Source: Neisseriaceae bacterium (GTDB taxonomy: Bacteria > Pseudomonadota > Gammaproteobacteria > Burkholderiales > Neisseriaceae). From it: a stretch of DNA of 64,000 nucleotides. Of the stretch, positions 1-9,136 are shown in pieces. Below the pieces are notes generated by a model that saw nothing but the letters and a program-made list of their open reading frames with translations, did no database searches and had not been told where the DNA came from. The DNA lies in the NCBI GenBank assembly GCA_017991555.1, contig JAGOQM010000006.1, positions 1 to 64,000 on the forward strand, given 5' to 3'. Positions within the stretch are counted from its first letter, which is position 1; each line of letters starts with the position of its first letter. The position numbers and the translations under genes are program-made.

Positions 1-2
1 GT

Positions 3-62
3 CATCAGCAGAGGAAGCGAATTATGGACGAACACCCCTTTTACGTCAACCCCTATTTGTGA
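3..62 (+). other. Possible C-terminal end of a gene running in from the left
   Basis: One forward frame is open from the window edge to a TGA at 60-62 and encodes about 19 residues ending in MDEHPFYVNPYL. It has a plausible protein tail, but this length proves nothing and the other two forward frames are also open here. No terminator follows. It is recorded only because a gene could end at this edge. Confidence 0.2.
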
Positions 63-703
63 TTAATTTGCTAAAAAGTGGCCACAATTTAGCAAAAGCC
101 TGTTTTAATTGGATTTTGTTTGTAAAGATTTTTAAAAGAATTTAGGGGTGGCGTCAAAAAACGGGGAAAAGCCTGTGGCTGCTGGCGTCTTTGAGGGGTG
201 AAGATTGTGAAAAAAAGCGGTAAATAAGGCAAAAAAAGTGAAAATAGTTTGGAAATGGTTTAAAAATGGGTGGGCAATGGGCTGACGATGGGGGCTTGGG
301 CGGTCAAAAATGAGGGGGATAAGGGTTTAAAGCAGGTTAAGCTTCTTAAAAAGCGCTTGCATTGGGTATAGCCGGTGGATGCGATGGTGGTTTAGAGGCC
401 ATCTTTACCCCATAAAAGCAAAAGGTGGGCGAACAGCCCACCCTAGGCATGACCTATTGGCTATCGGTACGGCGACAAACCAAAGGTGGGCATTGCCCAC
501 CTTACAACAACGATGGTGGGTCGCGACCCACCCTACGACACCACTGCTGGCATTTCGGCCGCAAACCGGCGTAGGGCGGGTAAAGCGCAGCCTACCCACC
601 CCATTAATGGCCTAATCCAAAGCGCCCACACACCAGCAAACAGTGAAACAACGTTTTTTAAGCTATATATAGTATGACTCTGACTGAGCAAGCTCCTTCT
701 CGA
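63..703. other. AT-rich gene-free region
   Basis: No convincing coding sequence lies here. The left part (about 60-370) is A- and G-rich with short homopolymers, unlike the GC-rich genes to the right. The right part (421-600) holds four hyphenated GC-rich palindromes, listed separately. Short open frames across the palindromes (for example 379-615) are low-complexity artefacts of the repeats. Confidence 0.6.
424..600. repeat. Cluster of four REP-like palindromes
   Basis: Four GC-rich palindromes sit close together: GGTGGGC-GAACA-GCCCACC at 424-442, GGTGGGC-ATT-GCCCACC at 485-501, GGTGGGTCGCGACCCACC at 515-532 (a perfect palindrome), and a degenerate GTAGGGCGGGT...CCTACCCACC unit at 571-600. 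Several are followed by CCTA or CTTA, which looks like a shared unit rather than chance. Extragenic palindromes built on GGTGGGC/GCCCACC are widespread in beta- and gammaproteobacteria and are commonly linked to RAYT (IS200-like) transposases. No such transposase gene is present in this window. Confidence 0.75.
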
Positions 704-1375
704 TCAGTAATACACCACCAACGCCTTATTGGGCAGCACCAGCTTATGCTCACCTGGGTAAAAGCCGGCCATCTTGGGCAATGCCTTGCGCGCTAGCCTA
801 TAGGCATAACGCTGATCCTGGCCTGCGCCTTCGTCCTCACAATCATCTTCTGTGATGCGAACCTTCATCGCCCCGGTGGACAAGTTATAGTCGTACAGCG
901 ACTGCTTGTCGCAGACGGCACCGAACCCGATGGTGGCGCCAATCAAATACCAATCGTCTTGCTGCCACCGATAGCGATGCGTATAAGACCACTTATGGCG
1001 GCTGCCGCCAAAATGATCGATCACCAGCGTGTGGTTCTTTATCTCAATGCCGACAAACGGGTCGCCCATCATGCCGCCATGCTGGCTGGACAACACCGCG
1101 CCTTGACTCTTGTGCCATAGCCGCCATTGCTGCTGCTCTTGACGGTAAATCCGCACTTCGCGCGCCGTGCCCAACTCGCCTTCCTCGCCGGTATCCCACA
1201 CCAGTACCAGCTCCGCTTGGCCATCACGGGTTAAGTCGCCGGCGGCTTCTGCCAGTAAGGTATAGCCAGAGGGCACACTCACCGCCCCCGCTGAGGTTTT
1301 AACCTTGATTGACGCCGCCTGAACCGAAGCAGCCAAGCCCATACTCAACAACATCATTGTGATTGTTTTCATCAT
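704..1375 (-). CDS. Hypothetical exported protein (223 aa)
   Basis: The protein starts with a classic Sec signal peptide: a lysine, a hydrophobic stretch and a VQAA cleavage region near residues 18-21. It is therefore likely periplasmic or secreted. The mature part has a segment like FG-GAP/VCBS-type proteins (AAGDLTRDGQAELVLVW, about residues 44-60), where an aspartate-rich DLTxDG loop may bind calcium. Two cysteines near residues 155 and 179 could form a disulfide. It is a single gene separated from the carnitine operon by that operon's terminator. I do not recognise a specific function. Confidence 0.75.
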   Translation of the reverse strand: MMKTITMMLLSMGLAASVQAASIKVKTSAGAVSVPSGYTLLAEAAGDLTRDGQAELVLVWDTGEEGELGTAREVRIYRQEQQQWRLWHKSQGAVLSSQHGGMMGDPFVGIEIKNHTLVIDHFGGSRHKWSYTHRYRWQQDDWYLIGATIGFGAVCDKQSLYDYNLSTGAMKVRITEDDCEDEGAGQDQRYAYRLARKALPKMAGFYPGEHKLVLPNKALVVYY

Positions 1376-1439
1376 TCATCCACAGTTCGTACGCACCCCA
1401 ATGGTGCGGCATGCATCATTATGCAATGAAAAGGATTCA

Positions 1440-1469
1440 TAAAAAAAGCCCTCTGGAGGCAGAGGGCTT
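1440..1469 (-). terminator. Intrinsic terminator of the carnitine operon
   Basis: The stem AAGCCCTCT (1446-1454) pairs with AGAGGGCTT (1461-1469). Read on the minus strand it is followed by a run of T (complement of 1440-1447). It lies 20 bases beyond the stop of the last operon gene. Confidence 0.85.
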
Positions 1470-1489
1470 GGGGCAATAAGGGCCCTAAA

Positions 1490-2458
1490 TCATAAGTCCA
1501 ACACCAAGCGCTGGCCTTTTGCTCGAGAAACGCACAGCATCATGCTTTGCTGAGCGGCTTTCTCTTCATCGCTTAAGTATTGATCGTAATGCTCGGCTTC
1601 GCCTTCTAAGATACGGGTTTCACAGGTTCCGCACACGCCCTCCCGGCACAAGCACTCAACCTCGACAGCCAAAGACTCAATCGCCTGTAAAATGGTTTGA
1701 TCCGCCCCCACCACAACCTCTAAGCCACTTTGCGCCAAAACCACGGTAAAGCTGGCCGCATCCGTGGGTACTTCTGTGGCGAACTGCTCCCAATGAATGT
1801 ACTCATCTCGAAAGCGGTGGCGATTGGCGCTGTCGATGACCGCATCAATGAGGGGCTTGGGCCCACAAACGTATACGTGCGTGCCTTTAGGCTGGGCCGA
1901 CAACAGCCCATCGACATCCAAGCGACGCCCTTCGCTGTCAATATAGCAATGGCACCGATCGGCATGGGCGCTCGCCTGCAACTCTGGCCACAAGGCCCCA
2001 TCTTCTGGTGCTCTAAAGGCATAATGCAGCTCATACTCAGCCCCACGCGCCTGTAGCTCTGCCAGCTGAGGCATAAATGGTGTAATGCCGATCCCGCCCG
2101 CAATCAGCACATGCTTTTGACCCGCCGGTGCCAGTTCAAACAGGTTATTGGGCGCCGACAACTCAAGCAGGGTCCCTACTTGAACCTGCTCATGCATGTA
2201 CTTAGACCCCCCTTTGCCTTCGGCGTCGAGGCGCACGCTGATCTGATATTGGTCCAACGCTTTGGGGTCACTCATTAAGGAATAAGCGTTGCTATAGCAC
2301 TCTTCGCCATCCTGCATTTTAACGATGACGTGGCTGCCCCCTGTAAAGGCAGGAAAGGCCTCTCCACTACAGGGGGCAAACGTAAACCGTTTAATTAAAG
2401 GGGTTAGCTGCTCAATCGCGGTCACGCTGACAGCGTGCATCTGGTAGCCTTTGTTCAT
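1490..2458 (-). CDS. cntB: Carnitine monooxygenase reductase subunit (CntB/YeaX-like)
   Basis: This is the electron-transfer partner of the Rieske oxygenase CntA. It passes electrons from NAD(P)H through a flavin and a plant-type [2Fe-2S] cluster. In order it shows an FNR-like flavin domain (NAYSLMS at 58-64), a nucleotide-binding domain (GGIGITP at 121-127, CGP at 198-200) and a C-terminal ferredoxin domain with cluster cysteines C271, C276, C279 and C309. At 322 residues the length fits the family. It is the last gene of the operon. An internal start at residue 7 is possible. Related PDR/VanB reductases serve other Rieske enzymes, so the carnitine assignment leans on the neighbouring cntA. 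Confidence 0.9.
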   Translation of the reverse strand: MNKGYQMHAVSVTAIEQLTPLIKRFTFAPCSGEAFPAFTGGSHVIVKMQDGEECYSNAYSLMSDPKALDQYQISVRLDAEGKGGSKYMHEQVQVGTLLELSAPNNLFELAPAGQKHVLIAGGIGITPFMPQLAELQARGAEYELHYAFRAPEDGALWPELQASAHADRCHCYIDSEGRRLDVDGLLSAQPKGTHVYVCGPKPLIDAVIDSANRHRFRDEYIHWEQFATEVPTDAASFTVVLAQSGLEVVVGADQTILQAIESLAVEVECLCREGVCGTCETRILEGEAEHYDQYLSDEEKAAQQSMMLCVSRAKGQRLVLDL

Positions 2459-2511
2459 CTCTCATCCTCTATGTCTTTATTGATTTATGTGATGGTCAAG
2501 ATTTTGACGTC

Positions 2512-3951
2512 CTAAACGCCCATGCATAAATACTTGGTTTCGACAAAATCTTCGATCCCATACTTCGAGCCCTCGCGTCCTAAACCCGACTGTTTCACGC
2601 CACCAAACGGGGCCACTTCATTAGAAATGGCGCTGGCATTAATGCCCACCATGCCATACTCTAAGGCTTCGGAGACACGCCAAACCCGTGCCAGATTGTT
2701 GCTGTAGACGTAAGCCGCTAGGCCAAAAATCGTGCTGTTCGCGGCGGCAATGGCCTCTTCTTCGGTATCAAACACCACGATTGGCGCCACCGGGCCAAAA
2801 ATCTCTTCATCTAAGACCTGCATGCCCGCACGCACGTCCGTCACCACCGTTGGCTCAAAGAAATGACCGCCTTTGGCGTGCACTTTTCCACCGGTCAATA
2901 CTTTGGCGCCTTTACTGACGGCGTCTGCCAACAGCGCCTGTACTTTTTCACTGGCTTTGGCATTGATCAATGGCCCCACCTGAACCCCCTCCTCCAGGCC
3001 CGAACCCACAACCAACTGCTGCACCTTCGCCGTGAACTTCTCGGCAAAGGCCTCGTAGACGCCTCTTTGAACATAAAATCGATTGGCACAAATACAGGTT
3101 TGGCCGGCGTTACGGTATTTGGCCAGCATTGCCCCCTCAACCGCCTGATCCACATCGGCATCATCAAACACGATAAACGGGGCGTTGCCACCCAGTTCTA
3201 GCGCCACTTTTTTAATCGTCTCGGCACACTGCCCCATCAACAAGCGCCCGACTTCGGTTGAGCCGGTAAATGTCAGCTTGCGCACCAAGGGATGCTTGGT
3301 CAAAACGGCGCCAATCTCTTGCGCTCGGCCCGTCACAACGTTAAACACCCCCGCCGGCATCCCTGCCATCTGCGCCAGCTTGGCCATGGCCAAAGCTGAA
3401 TACGGGGTTTCATTGGCGGGCTTCAACACCATGGTACAACCCGCAGCCAAGGCTGGCGCGGCCTTGCGCGTAATCATGGCCAAGGGGAAATTCCAAGGCG
3501 TGATCGCGGCACACACGCCAATGGGTTCTTTCACCACCAACAATCGCTGCGCGGTATTGGGTGAAGGGATCACGTCGCCATATAGGCGCTTGCCCTCTTC
3601 CGCAAACCAGGATACAAAAGAGGCCGCATACTTCACTTCGCCCAACGCTTCGGCCAAAGGCTTTCCCTGCTCTAAAGTCATGATCCGGGCCAGATCATCG
3701 GCGTACTCATGCATTAACTGAAACCACTTTTGCAGTATGGCCCCACGGTCGTGGGCACTGCGGCGCTTCCACCCTAAAAAAGCCTCATGCGCGGCCTCAA
3801 TGGCCGCATGAGTCTCCTCTCCCCCCATATTCGGCACCGTCCCCAAAAGAGCATTAGTGGCGGGGTTACGCACGCTGACGGTCTCGGCGCCATTGGCGGC
3901 CAGCCACTGGCCATTAATGTAGGCGCGCTCTGTCCATAACGGGCTATTCAT
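2512..3951 (-). CDS. NAD(P)-dependent aldehyde dehydrogenase, probable malic semialdehyde dehydrogenase
   Basis: A 479-residue aldehyde dehydrogenase of the GabD/succinate-semialdehyde type. Visible active-site elements are the PWNF asparagine (N154), the general-base glutamate in ELGG (E252) and the catalytic cysteine in GQTC (C286). The frame is open further upstream, but the ATG at 3951 has an AAGAGGAA ribosome-binding site and begins directly with the family N-terminus, so I place the start there. Between cntA and cntB, its likely substrate is the malic semialdehyde released when carnitine is cleaved, which it would oxidise to malate. Succinic or another semialdehyde cannot be excluded by sequence. 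Confidence 0.9.
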   Translation of the reverse strand: MNSPLWTERAYINGQWLAANGAETVSVRNPATNALLGTVPNMGGEETHAAIEAAHEAFLGWKRRSAHDRGAILQKWFQLMHEYADDLARIMTLEQGKPLAEALGEVKYAASFVSWFAEEGKRLYGDVIPSPNTAQRLLVVKEPIGVCAAITPWNFPLAMITRKAAPALAAGCTMVLKPANETPYSALAMAKLAQMAGMPAGVFNVVTGRAQEIGAVLTKHPLVRKLTFTGSTEVGRLLMGQCAETIKKVALELGGNAPFIVFDDADVDQAVEGAMLAKYRNAGQTCICANRFYVQRGVYEAFAEKFTAKVQQLVVGSGLEEGVQVGPLINAKASEKVQALLADAVSKGAKVLTGGKVHAKGGHFFEPTVVTDVRAGMQVLDEEIFGPVAPIVVFDTEEEAIAAANSTIFGLAAYVYSNNLARVWRVSEALEYGMVGINASAISNEVAPFGGVKQSGLGREGSKYGIEDFVETKYLCMGV

Positions 3952-4035
3952 GATTGGTATTCCTCTTAATGGTGTATTCACAGTCCCAGTTGCCCCTAAG
4001 CGCAACTGGGCATTCTTTGCTTCATCCAATTGGCC

Positions 4036-5154
4036 TTATTCTTGATGATACTTCGCCACCAGGCTTTGGAAATGGGCAATGCCATGCTCGCTGATGCCGG
4101 AGCGCTGCTTGTCGGTCATGATCCGGCCTTGACCACGATACCCACGCGACTTCAAACCACGCTGGACGCTTTCCACTAGGTTTAAATCTTCAGGACGGAA
4201 AACGGTGCGATACCATTCCACCAGGGCTTTTTGGTCTTCGGTCAATTCTTCATTTAAGAAGTAAATCTCGTAGTGTTGCAACGTGGTCTCCGCATCTACC
4301 GGAAACTCATAAATGACCGTCATGAAGTCACTGCCGGGCGGGACGTTGAACATGGTGGATGGCCACGTCCAAAAACCATGAAACTCTGGATCCACCACAG
4401 AAGGGTCTAATTTAAAAGACTTCTCTGAAGACCGAGCGAAACCATATTGCAGCGTCCAGTTGCCATGCAGGGTGTGCCAATACTTGTCCACCTGCACCGA
4501 ATCTGCAAAGCCTGGGTGAGCCGGCCCACAGTGGTAACACTCTTGGTAGTTATCGACAATAATCTTCCAGTTTGCGGGGGTTTCGGTCACAAAACGGGCG
4601 GCCAGTTTTAAGTCGCCGATCACGGCACAGGCTTCATTTAAACGCTTAGCAAACCCAGGCAGCTGGTCTTCCACGCAGGTCGCTTCTGGGTCCATATTAA
4701 TGAACACAAAGCCGGCATATTCTTCCACCTTCACTGGAACCATGCTGGAATTTTCTTTATCGAAATGTTCAACGTGCTCACAGTTACGGGCCAAGGCCAA
4801 GGAACCATCTAACTTAAACGTCCAGGCATGGTAAGGACAGGTGATGACATTCTTCGCCTTACCACTGCCACTTAATAGTTCATGACCACGGTGCGGGCAC
4901 ACGTTGTAAAACGCACGCAGCACGCTGTCTTTACCTCGGACAATCAGAATATTCTCCCCAATCACCTTACGGGTCACGTAATCATTAGGGTTGGCCAGCT
5001 CGCTCTGATGCGCCATACACAACCAGCTCTTGGCAAAAATCTCCTCTTTTTCACGTTCAAAAATGGTGTCCGAGGTGTAGTAAGCCTTAGGCACAGTCCA
5101 AGCCACATCATGATTGGCACAAAAGTCTTTGGGTAGTTTGGCAATATGTTCCAT
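4036..5154 (-). CDS. cntA: Carnitine monooxygenase oxygenase subunit (Rieske, CntA)
   Basis: This Rieske non-haem iron oxygenase cleaves L-carnitine into trimethylamine and malic semialdehyde. The Rieske cluster ligands are C86/H88 (CPHRGH) and C106/H109 (CPYH). The mononuclear iron ligands are H208, H213 and D323. The residue bridging the two metal centres is glutamate E205, in NYQECYHC. That glutamate replaces the aspartate of ordinary ring-hydroxylating dioxygenases and is diagnostic of the CntA/YeaW group; the numbering matches what I recall for the Acinetobacter enzyme. Length (372 aa) is typical. Its reductase cntB is two genes downstream. Confidence 0.95.
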   Translation of the reverse strand: MEHIAKLPKDFCANHDVAWTVPKAYYTSDTIFEREKEEIFAKSWLCMAHQSELANPNDYVTRKVIGENILIVRGKDSVLRAFYNVCPHRGHELLSGSGKAKNVITCPYHAWTFKLDGSLALARNCEHVEHFDKENSSMVPVKVEEYAGFVFINMDPEATCVEDQLPGFAKRLNEACAVIGDLKLAARFVTETPANWKIIVDNYQECYHCGPAHPGFADSVQVDKYWHTLHGNWTLQYGFARSSEKSFKLDPSVVDPEFHGFWTWPSTMFNVPPGSDFMTVIYEFPVDAETTLQHYEIYFLNEELTEDQKALVEWYRTVFRPEDLNLVESVQRGLKSRGYRGQGRIMTDKQRSGISEHGIAHFQSLVAKYHQE

Positions 5155-5196
5155 CGTATTTCTCCTAAATAGTCTTCCAATGAATACACGCTTCGC

Positions 5197-6168
5197 TCAT
5201 CGTGTTTGTTTTTGGTTTGAATCACTCTTGGCCAACATGGCCTTGAGGGCATTAATGTAAGCCTGATATAGGCCATGGGTTTCAGGGCAGTCCCGCCACA
5301 CTCTTAGGGCCCCATGAATCAGCCCCACGCCCTGATACAACTGTGCGGCCACACCTGCAGCCTGTAGCCGCGCCACATAGGCTCGACCTTCATCACTCAG
5401 CGGGTCGTATTCGGCAATCGCGACAAACGTCGCGGGTAATCCCGCAAATGATGGCGCCGACAGCGGTGACAGGGCTGGCTCAGCCCTGAGCGCCGCCTCT
5501 GGCGCATACTGATCCCAGTAGTGCTGCATGTCACCATAGCTTAGCAACGGTGCATGCGCGTGTTGATGGTGTGAATCAAAACCCTCAATCATCGTCAGAT
5601 TTGGGTAAATTAACGCCTGACCCTGTGGCCGCACCACGGCATTTTTTAGTTTGGCGCTCAGCACCGCCACCAGCTGCCCGCCCGCGCTGTCACCGGCCAG
5701 AACCATCCGGTTGGCATCCAACTGCCACTCATCGGCCTGAGCCACGACATACTGCCAGGCGGCCAAGCAGTCTTCGAGCGCCGCGGGATAAACATGCTCT
5801 GGTGCCAAGCGATAATCTACTACAATCACCACGGCATCGAGGTCTTTGGCCATGGGCGCCGTCAAAAACTCATGGCTTTCAAGATTGCCCACCACAAAAC
5901 CACCACCGTGTAGGTACAGCACCACTGGCCAACCGGCCATGGGCGCCACGCCCAGTGGGCGATACAGCCGTAGGGGCACGGTGACGCCATTGGCCTGAAA
6001 CTGAGCGTCCTCGATCCGCACTGAACCATCTCGCAGCGGTGTGTAATTCCGGCTGAGGGCATCATAGGCCGCCCGCACTGAATCCATGTGGTCATCAGCA
6101 CCGACAAACGTACTGCTCCAGTGCAGCAACTGAGCCATCTCTTCACTTAATGAGTAATCATGGCTCAT
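5197..6168 (-). CDS. Alpha/beta-hydrolase esterase (HSL family) in the carnitine operon
   Basis: A 323-residue hydrolase of the hormone-sensitive-lipase family. The oxyanion-hole motif HGGGF is at 87-91, the nucleophile S161 lies in GDSAGG, and the likely acid and base are D255 and H285. No signal peptide is seen, so it should be cytoplasmic. It begins three bases after the BCCT transporter stop and is clearly co-transcribed with carnitine genes. A reasonable inference is that it hydrolyses imported acylcarnitines or related esters to free carnitine, but sequence alone does not fix the substrate. Confidence 0.85.
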   Translation of the reverse strand: MSHDYSLSEEMAQLLHWSSTFVGADDHMDSVRAAYDALSRNYTPLRDGSVRIEDAQFQANGVTVPLRLYRPLGVAPMAGWPVVLYLHGGGFVVGNLESHEFLTAPMAKDLDAVVIVVDYRLAPEHVYPAALEDCLAAWQYVVAQADEWQLDANRMVLAGDSAGGQLVAVLSAKLKNAVVRPQGQALIYPNLTMIEGFDSHHQHAHAPLLSYGDMQHYWDQYAPEAALRAEPALSPLSAPSFAGLPATFVAIAEYDPLSDEGRAYVARLQAAGVAAQLYQGVGLIHGALRVWRDCPETHGLYQAYINALKAMLAKSDSNQKQTR

Positions 6169-6171
6169 GAC

Positions 6172-7803
6172 CTATCCTCCACTCGTTTCGGAACCCGCAG
6201 ACAGCGCGGCAGGCACCACTGAAGGCTCGACCACGGCTTCAGCCTCGGCTTCCGTTTCTTCATCTGGCTGCTCATCCATTTTATGCGGTGGCACGTGGGC
6301 GTAATCCTGGTGTAACCAGCGAATCAAGCCATAGGTTTGTACCAAAATAATGACGATAAACGGGATGGCGGTGATGACGGTGGCCGTCTTCATGGTTTCC
6401 AACGGTGCCTTGGAGAAAATCATGGCAATCGGCACCAGCGTCAACATGACACACCAAAACAATCGATCTCGCGGCGAGGGGTCTTGCCCTTCTTCTAAGC
6501 CCCGCACGCAGGTCGCCGACACGGCATAACCCACGGCATCCATGTGTGCCGCTAGGAAAATCGCCATGATGAACAAGAATAACCACATCATCACGGTGCC
6601 CAGCGGCAGCATGGCCAGCAGCTGGCCAATGGCCACTTCTCCACCTTGGCTTGATAACACCTGCGGCACATTAACCAGGCCATTAATAAAGCTGTGCACG
6701 CTGTAGTTCTCAAACACGCCAAAAATAAACCAAATGCCCAAGCAACCGCCGAGTAACATGGCCAAGATCACTTCTTTAATGGTGCGGCCTTTAGAAACAC
6801 GGGTCACGAATAAGGCCACGCCGGGCGCATAAGAAATCCACCACAGCCAATAGAACACCGTCCACTCACGGGTAAACTTGCCATCGCCCATGGGGTCGGT
6901 ATACAGGCTCATGTCCACAAAATTGGTCAGCATCAAACCCATGCTGTTGAGGCTATTGTTCAAAATAAACTGGGTGGGCCCAAAGGCCAATACGTAGACG
7001 GCAAACAGCACCACCCCAATACACACCATCTGACTCAGGCGCTTCATGCCACTGTCAACGCCCACATAAGAGCTCAAGGCAAACAGGACGGAAACGGACA
7101 GGATAATGATGACTTTAGTGGCAAACGTATTGGGAATGCCCGTTAAAATAGACAAAATATTGGTAAAGGTCACCGCGGTTAACACCAAGGAAATGGTGAG
7201 GGCGCCAAACATACACAGCATGAACAACAGGTCGACGAGTCGGCCGACCGGGCCAGTGGCTTTAAAACCGGTCACGGCTTCAATCATGGACGCTAGGCTT
7301 AAGCCCTTATTCTTGCGCACATGAAAGTGGTAACACATGGCCACCGATGCCAGTGCATAAATCGCCCAAGCACTCAGACCTGAATGAAAAAACGAATACG
7401 CCACGCTGAACTTCAAGGCTTCGGCCGATTCGGGCGCCAGATTCAAGCCTGGGGTTTGATAATAATAGGCCCAGTCCAGAAAGCCCCAGTATAGGGTTGA
7501 AGACCCTATACCAGACAGGATAAACATAAAAATCCAAGACGGCGTTGAGTATTCGGGCTTGCCCGCACCGAGCTTGATTTTGCCGTATTTACTAAAGGCC
7601 AAAACCAATACAAATAGAATGGCCAAGAACGCAAACAACAGTACTGGCGCAGTGAATACCGAGGTCGCCCAGAACATCATTTTGTCGGCCATAATGATCG
7701 ACTGTTCGGGGTAGGCAGCCAGCGCCCACACCGACACAAACACAAAGAATAAGCTCAAGGCCGCAAGCAAAGTGTCGCGCTGGCCGTATTTAACCTGTTT
7801 CAT
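6172..7803 (-). CDS. BCCT-family transporter, probable carnitine/betaine uptake
   Basis: An inner-membrane transporter of the betaine/carnitine/choline family, 543 residues, with about twelve hydrophobic segments. The family signature with clustered tryptophans (FYWLWWISYAPGVALF) is present, and the C-terminal tail is acidic. I place the start at the ATG at 7803, which has an AAGGAGAAGG ribosome-binding site; an upstream in-frame ATG would add 18 non-conserved residues. Between D-malate dehydrogenase and the esterase in the operon, its likely cargo is carnitine or a carnitine ester. Whether it works as an antiporter like CaiT or by ion symport is not determined here. Confidence 0.9.
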   Translation of the reverse strand: MKQVKYGQRDTLLAALSLFFVFVSVWALAAYPEQSIIMADKMMFWATSVFTAPVLLFAFLAILFVLVLAFSKYGKIKLGAGKPEYSTPSWIFMFILSGIGSSTLYWGFLDWAYYYQTPGLNLAPESAEALKFSVAYSFFHSGLSAWAIYALASVAMCYHFHVRKNKGLSLASMIEAVTGFKATGPVGRLVDLLFMLCMFGALTISLVLTAVTFTNILSILTGIPNTFATKVIIILSVSVLFALSSYVGVDSGMKRLSQMVCIGVVLFAVYVLAFGPTQFILNNSLNSMGLMLTNFVDMSLYTDPMGDGKFTREWTVFYWLWWISYAPGVALFVTRVSKGRTIKEVILAMLLGGCLGIWFIFGVFENYSVHSFINGLVNVPQVLSSQGGEVAIGQLLAMLPLGTVMMWLFLFIMAIFLAAHMDAVGYAVSATCVRGLEEGQDPSPRDRLFWCVMLTLVPIAMIFSKAPLETMKTATVITAIPFIVIILVQTYGLIRWLHQDYAHVPPHKMDEQPDEETEAEAEAVVEPSVVPAALSAGSETSGG

Positions 7804-7875
7804 GTTCCTTCTCCTTTGCGGCGCTTCTTCGATTATGAGTTTCAAAGTAAGCGCCAAAACCTAGTTGACTAAACC

Positions 7876-9009
7876 TTAGGCCACGGTTTCTTTCTCTTTG
7901 GCCTGCGGGAGAGACTCATTCGCCCAAATCCCCACGTGATGCGCAATGGCGGCGCCAATTTCTTGGGTGCTGGCTTGGCCGCCCATGTCTGGGGTTCTGG
8001 GGCCATCCACCAGCACTTTTTCAATCGCACGCATAATCACATCATGGGCCTTTTGAAAGGTTGCATCACCATTGCCCAAGAACTCGAGCATCATGGCACC
8101 CGACCAGATCATGGCAATGGGGTTGGCAACGTTTTTGCCATAAATATCGGGGGCCGAACCGTGAACGGGCTCAAACAACGAAGGAAACGTTCGCTCTGGA
8201 TTCAGGTTAGCCGACGCGGCCAGGCCAATGGTGCCGGTACAGGCTGGGCCTAAATCTGACAAAATGTCGCCGAAGAGATTAGACGCCACCACCACGTCAA
8301 AACGATCGGGCTGCAGCACAAAGCGGGCGGTCAAAATATCAATGTGCTGTTTGTCCCATTTCACCTCAGGATAACCGGCCGCCATGGCTTCTAAACGCTC
8401 ATCCCAATACGGCATGCTCACCGCAATGCCGTTAGACTTGGTGGCCGAAGTCAAGGTTTGACGGGGGCGGCTTTTGGCCATTTCAAAGGCGTATTTCAAA
8501 ATCCGGTCGGTGCCATGGCGGGTAAACACGGCCTCTTGCAACACAAACTCTCGATCGGTGCCTTCAAACATTTTGCCGCCCACCGACGTGTATTCGCCTT
8601 CGGTGTTTTCCCGCACCACATAAAAATCAATGTCGCCTGGCTTGCGGTTGGCCAAAGGACAAGGCACGCCGGGCAACAGCCGCACCGGGCGTAGGTTGAC
8701 GTATTGATCGAATTGGCGGCGGAACTTCAACAACGAGCCCCACAACGAAATATGATCGGGCACCTTATCAGGCCAACCCACGGCACCAAAGAAAATGGCG
8801 TCATAGTCCTTGAGTGTCTCAAACCAGTTGTCCGGCATCATTTGCCCATGAGCTAGGTAATAATCGCAGCTAGCCCAATCAAAGTGATCAATTTGAACAT
8901 TTAAATTGAGCGCCTTGGTGGCGGCTTCGACCACACGTACACCCTGTGGCAACACCTCCTGCCCGATCCCGTCGCCAGCAATGGCGGCAATTTTGTATAG
9001 TTTAGACAT
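7876..9009 (-). CDS. dmlA: D-malate / tartrate dehydrogenase (decarboxylating)
   Basis: A 377-residue member of the isocitrate/isopropylmalate dehydrogenase family, DmlA/TtuC group. Family landmarks are the N-terminal GDGIG, the VVRENTEGEY segment, the NLFGDILSDL metal-binding aspartates and the EPVHGSAPDI motif near the nucleotide site. It would oxidise (R)-malate to pyruvate and CO2 using NAD. L-carnitine has the R configuration, so the oxygenase and aldehyde dehydrogenase of this operon should give D-malate, which makes this enzyme the logical last step. It is the first gene of the operon, next to the divergent regulator. Tartrate dehydrogenase activity is possible. Confidence 0.88.
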   Translation of the reverse strand: MSKLYKIAAIAGDGIGQEVLPQGVRVVEAATKALNLNVQIDHFDWASCDYYLAHGQMMPDNWFETLKDYDAIFFGAVGWPDKVPDHISLWGSLLKFRRQFDQYVNLRPVRLLPGVPCPLANRKPGDIDFYVVRENTEGEYTSVGGKMFEGTDREFVLQEAVFTRHGTDRILKYAFEMAKSRPRQTLTSATKSNGIAVSMPYWDERLEAMAAGYPEVKWDKQHIDILTARFVLQPDRFDVVVASNLFGDILSDLGPACTGTIGLAASANLNPERTFPSLFEPVHGSAPDIYGKNVANPIAMIWSGAMMLEFLGNGDATFQKAHDVIMRAIEKVLVDGPRTPDMGGQASTQEIGAAIAHHVGIWANESLPQAKEKETVA

Positions 9010-9033
9010 TCATTCTCCTTTAGTGTGCATTAG

Positions 9034-9061
9034 GACACTCACCGAATATTGTGGTGGTGTC
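9034..9061. promoter_or_regulatory. Candidate LysR operator in the divergent promoter region
   Basis: An imperfect inverted repeat, GACACTCACC (9034-9043) and GGTGGTGTC (9053-9061), lies in the 127-base gap between the D-malate dehydrogenase gene and the divergent LysR gene. LysR regulators usually bind such dyads in shared promoter regions. The match to a T-N11-A box is not clear, so this is a candidate only. Confidence 0.4.
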
Positions 9062-9136
9062 GACCTGTTTTAAGTAGCATACTCTAAAATAAATAATGAA
9101 TAATGAAGAAAAATACAAACACAAAGGACACGAATC

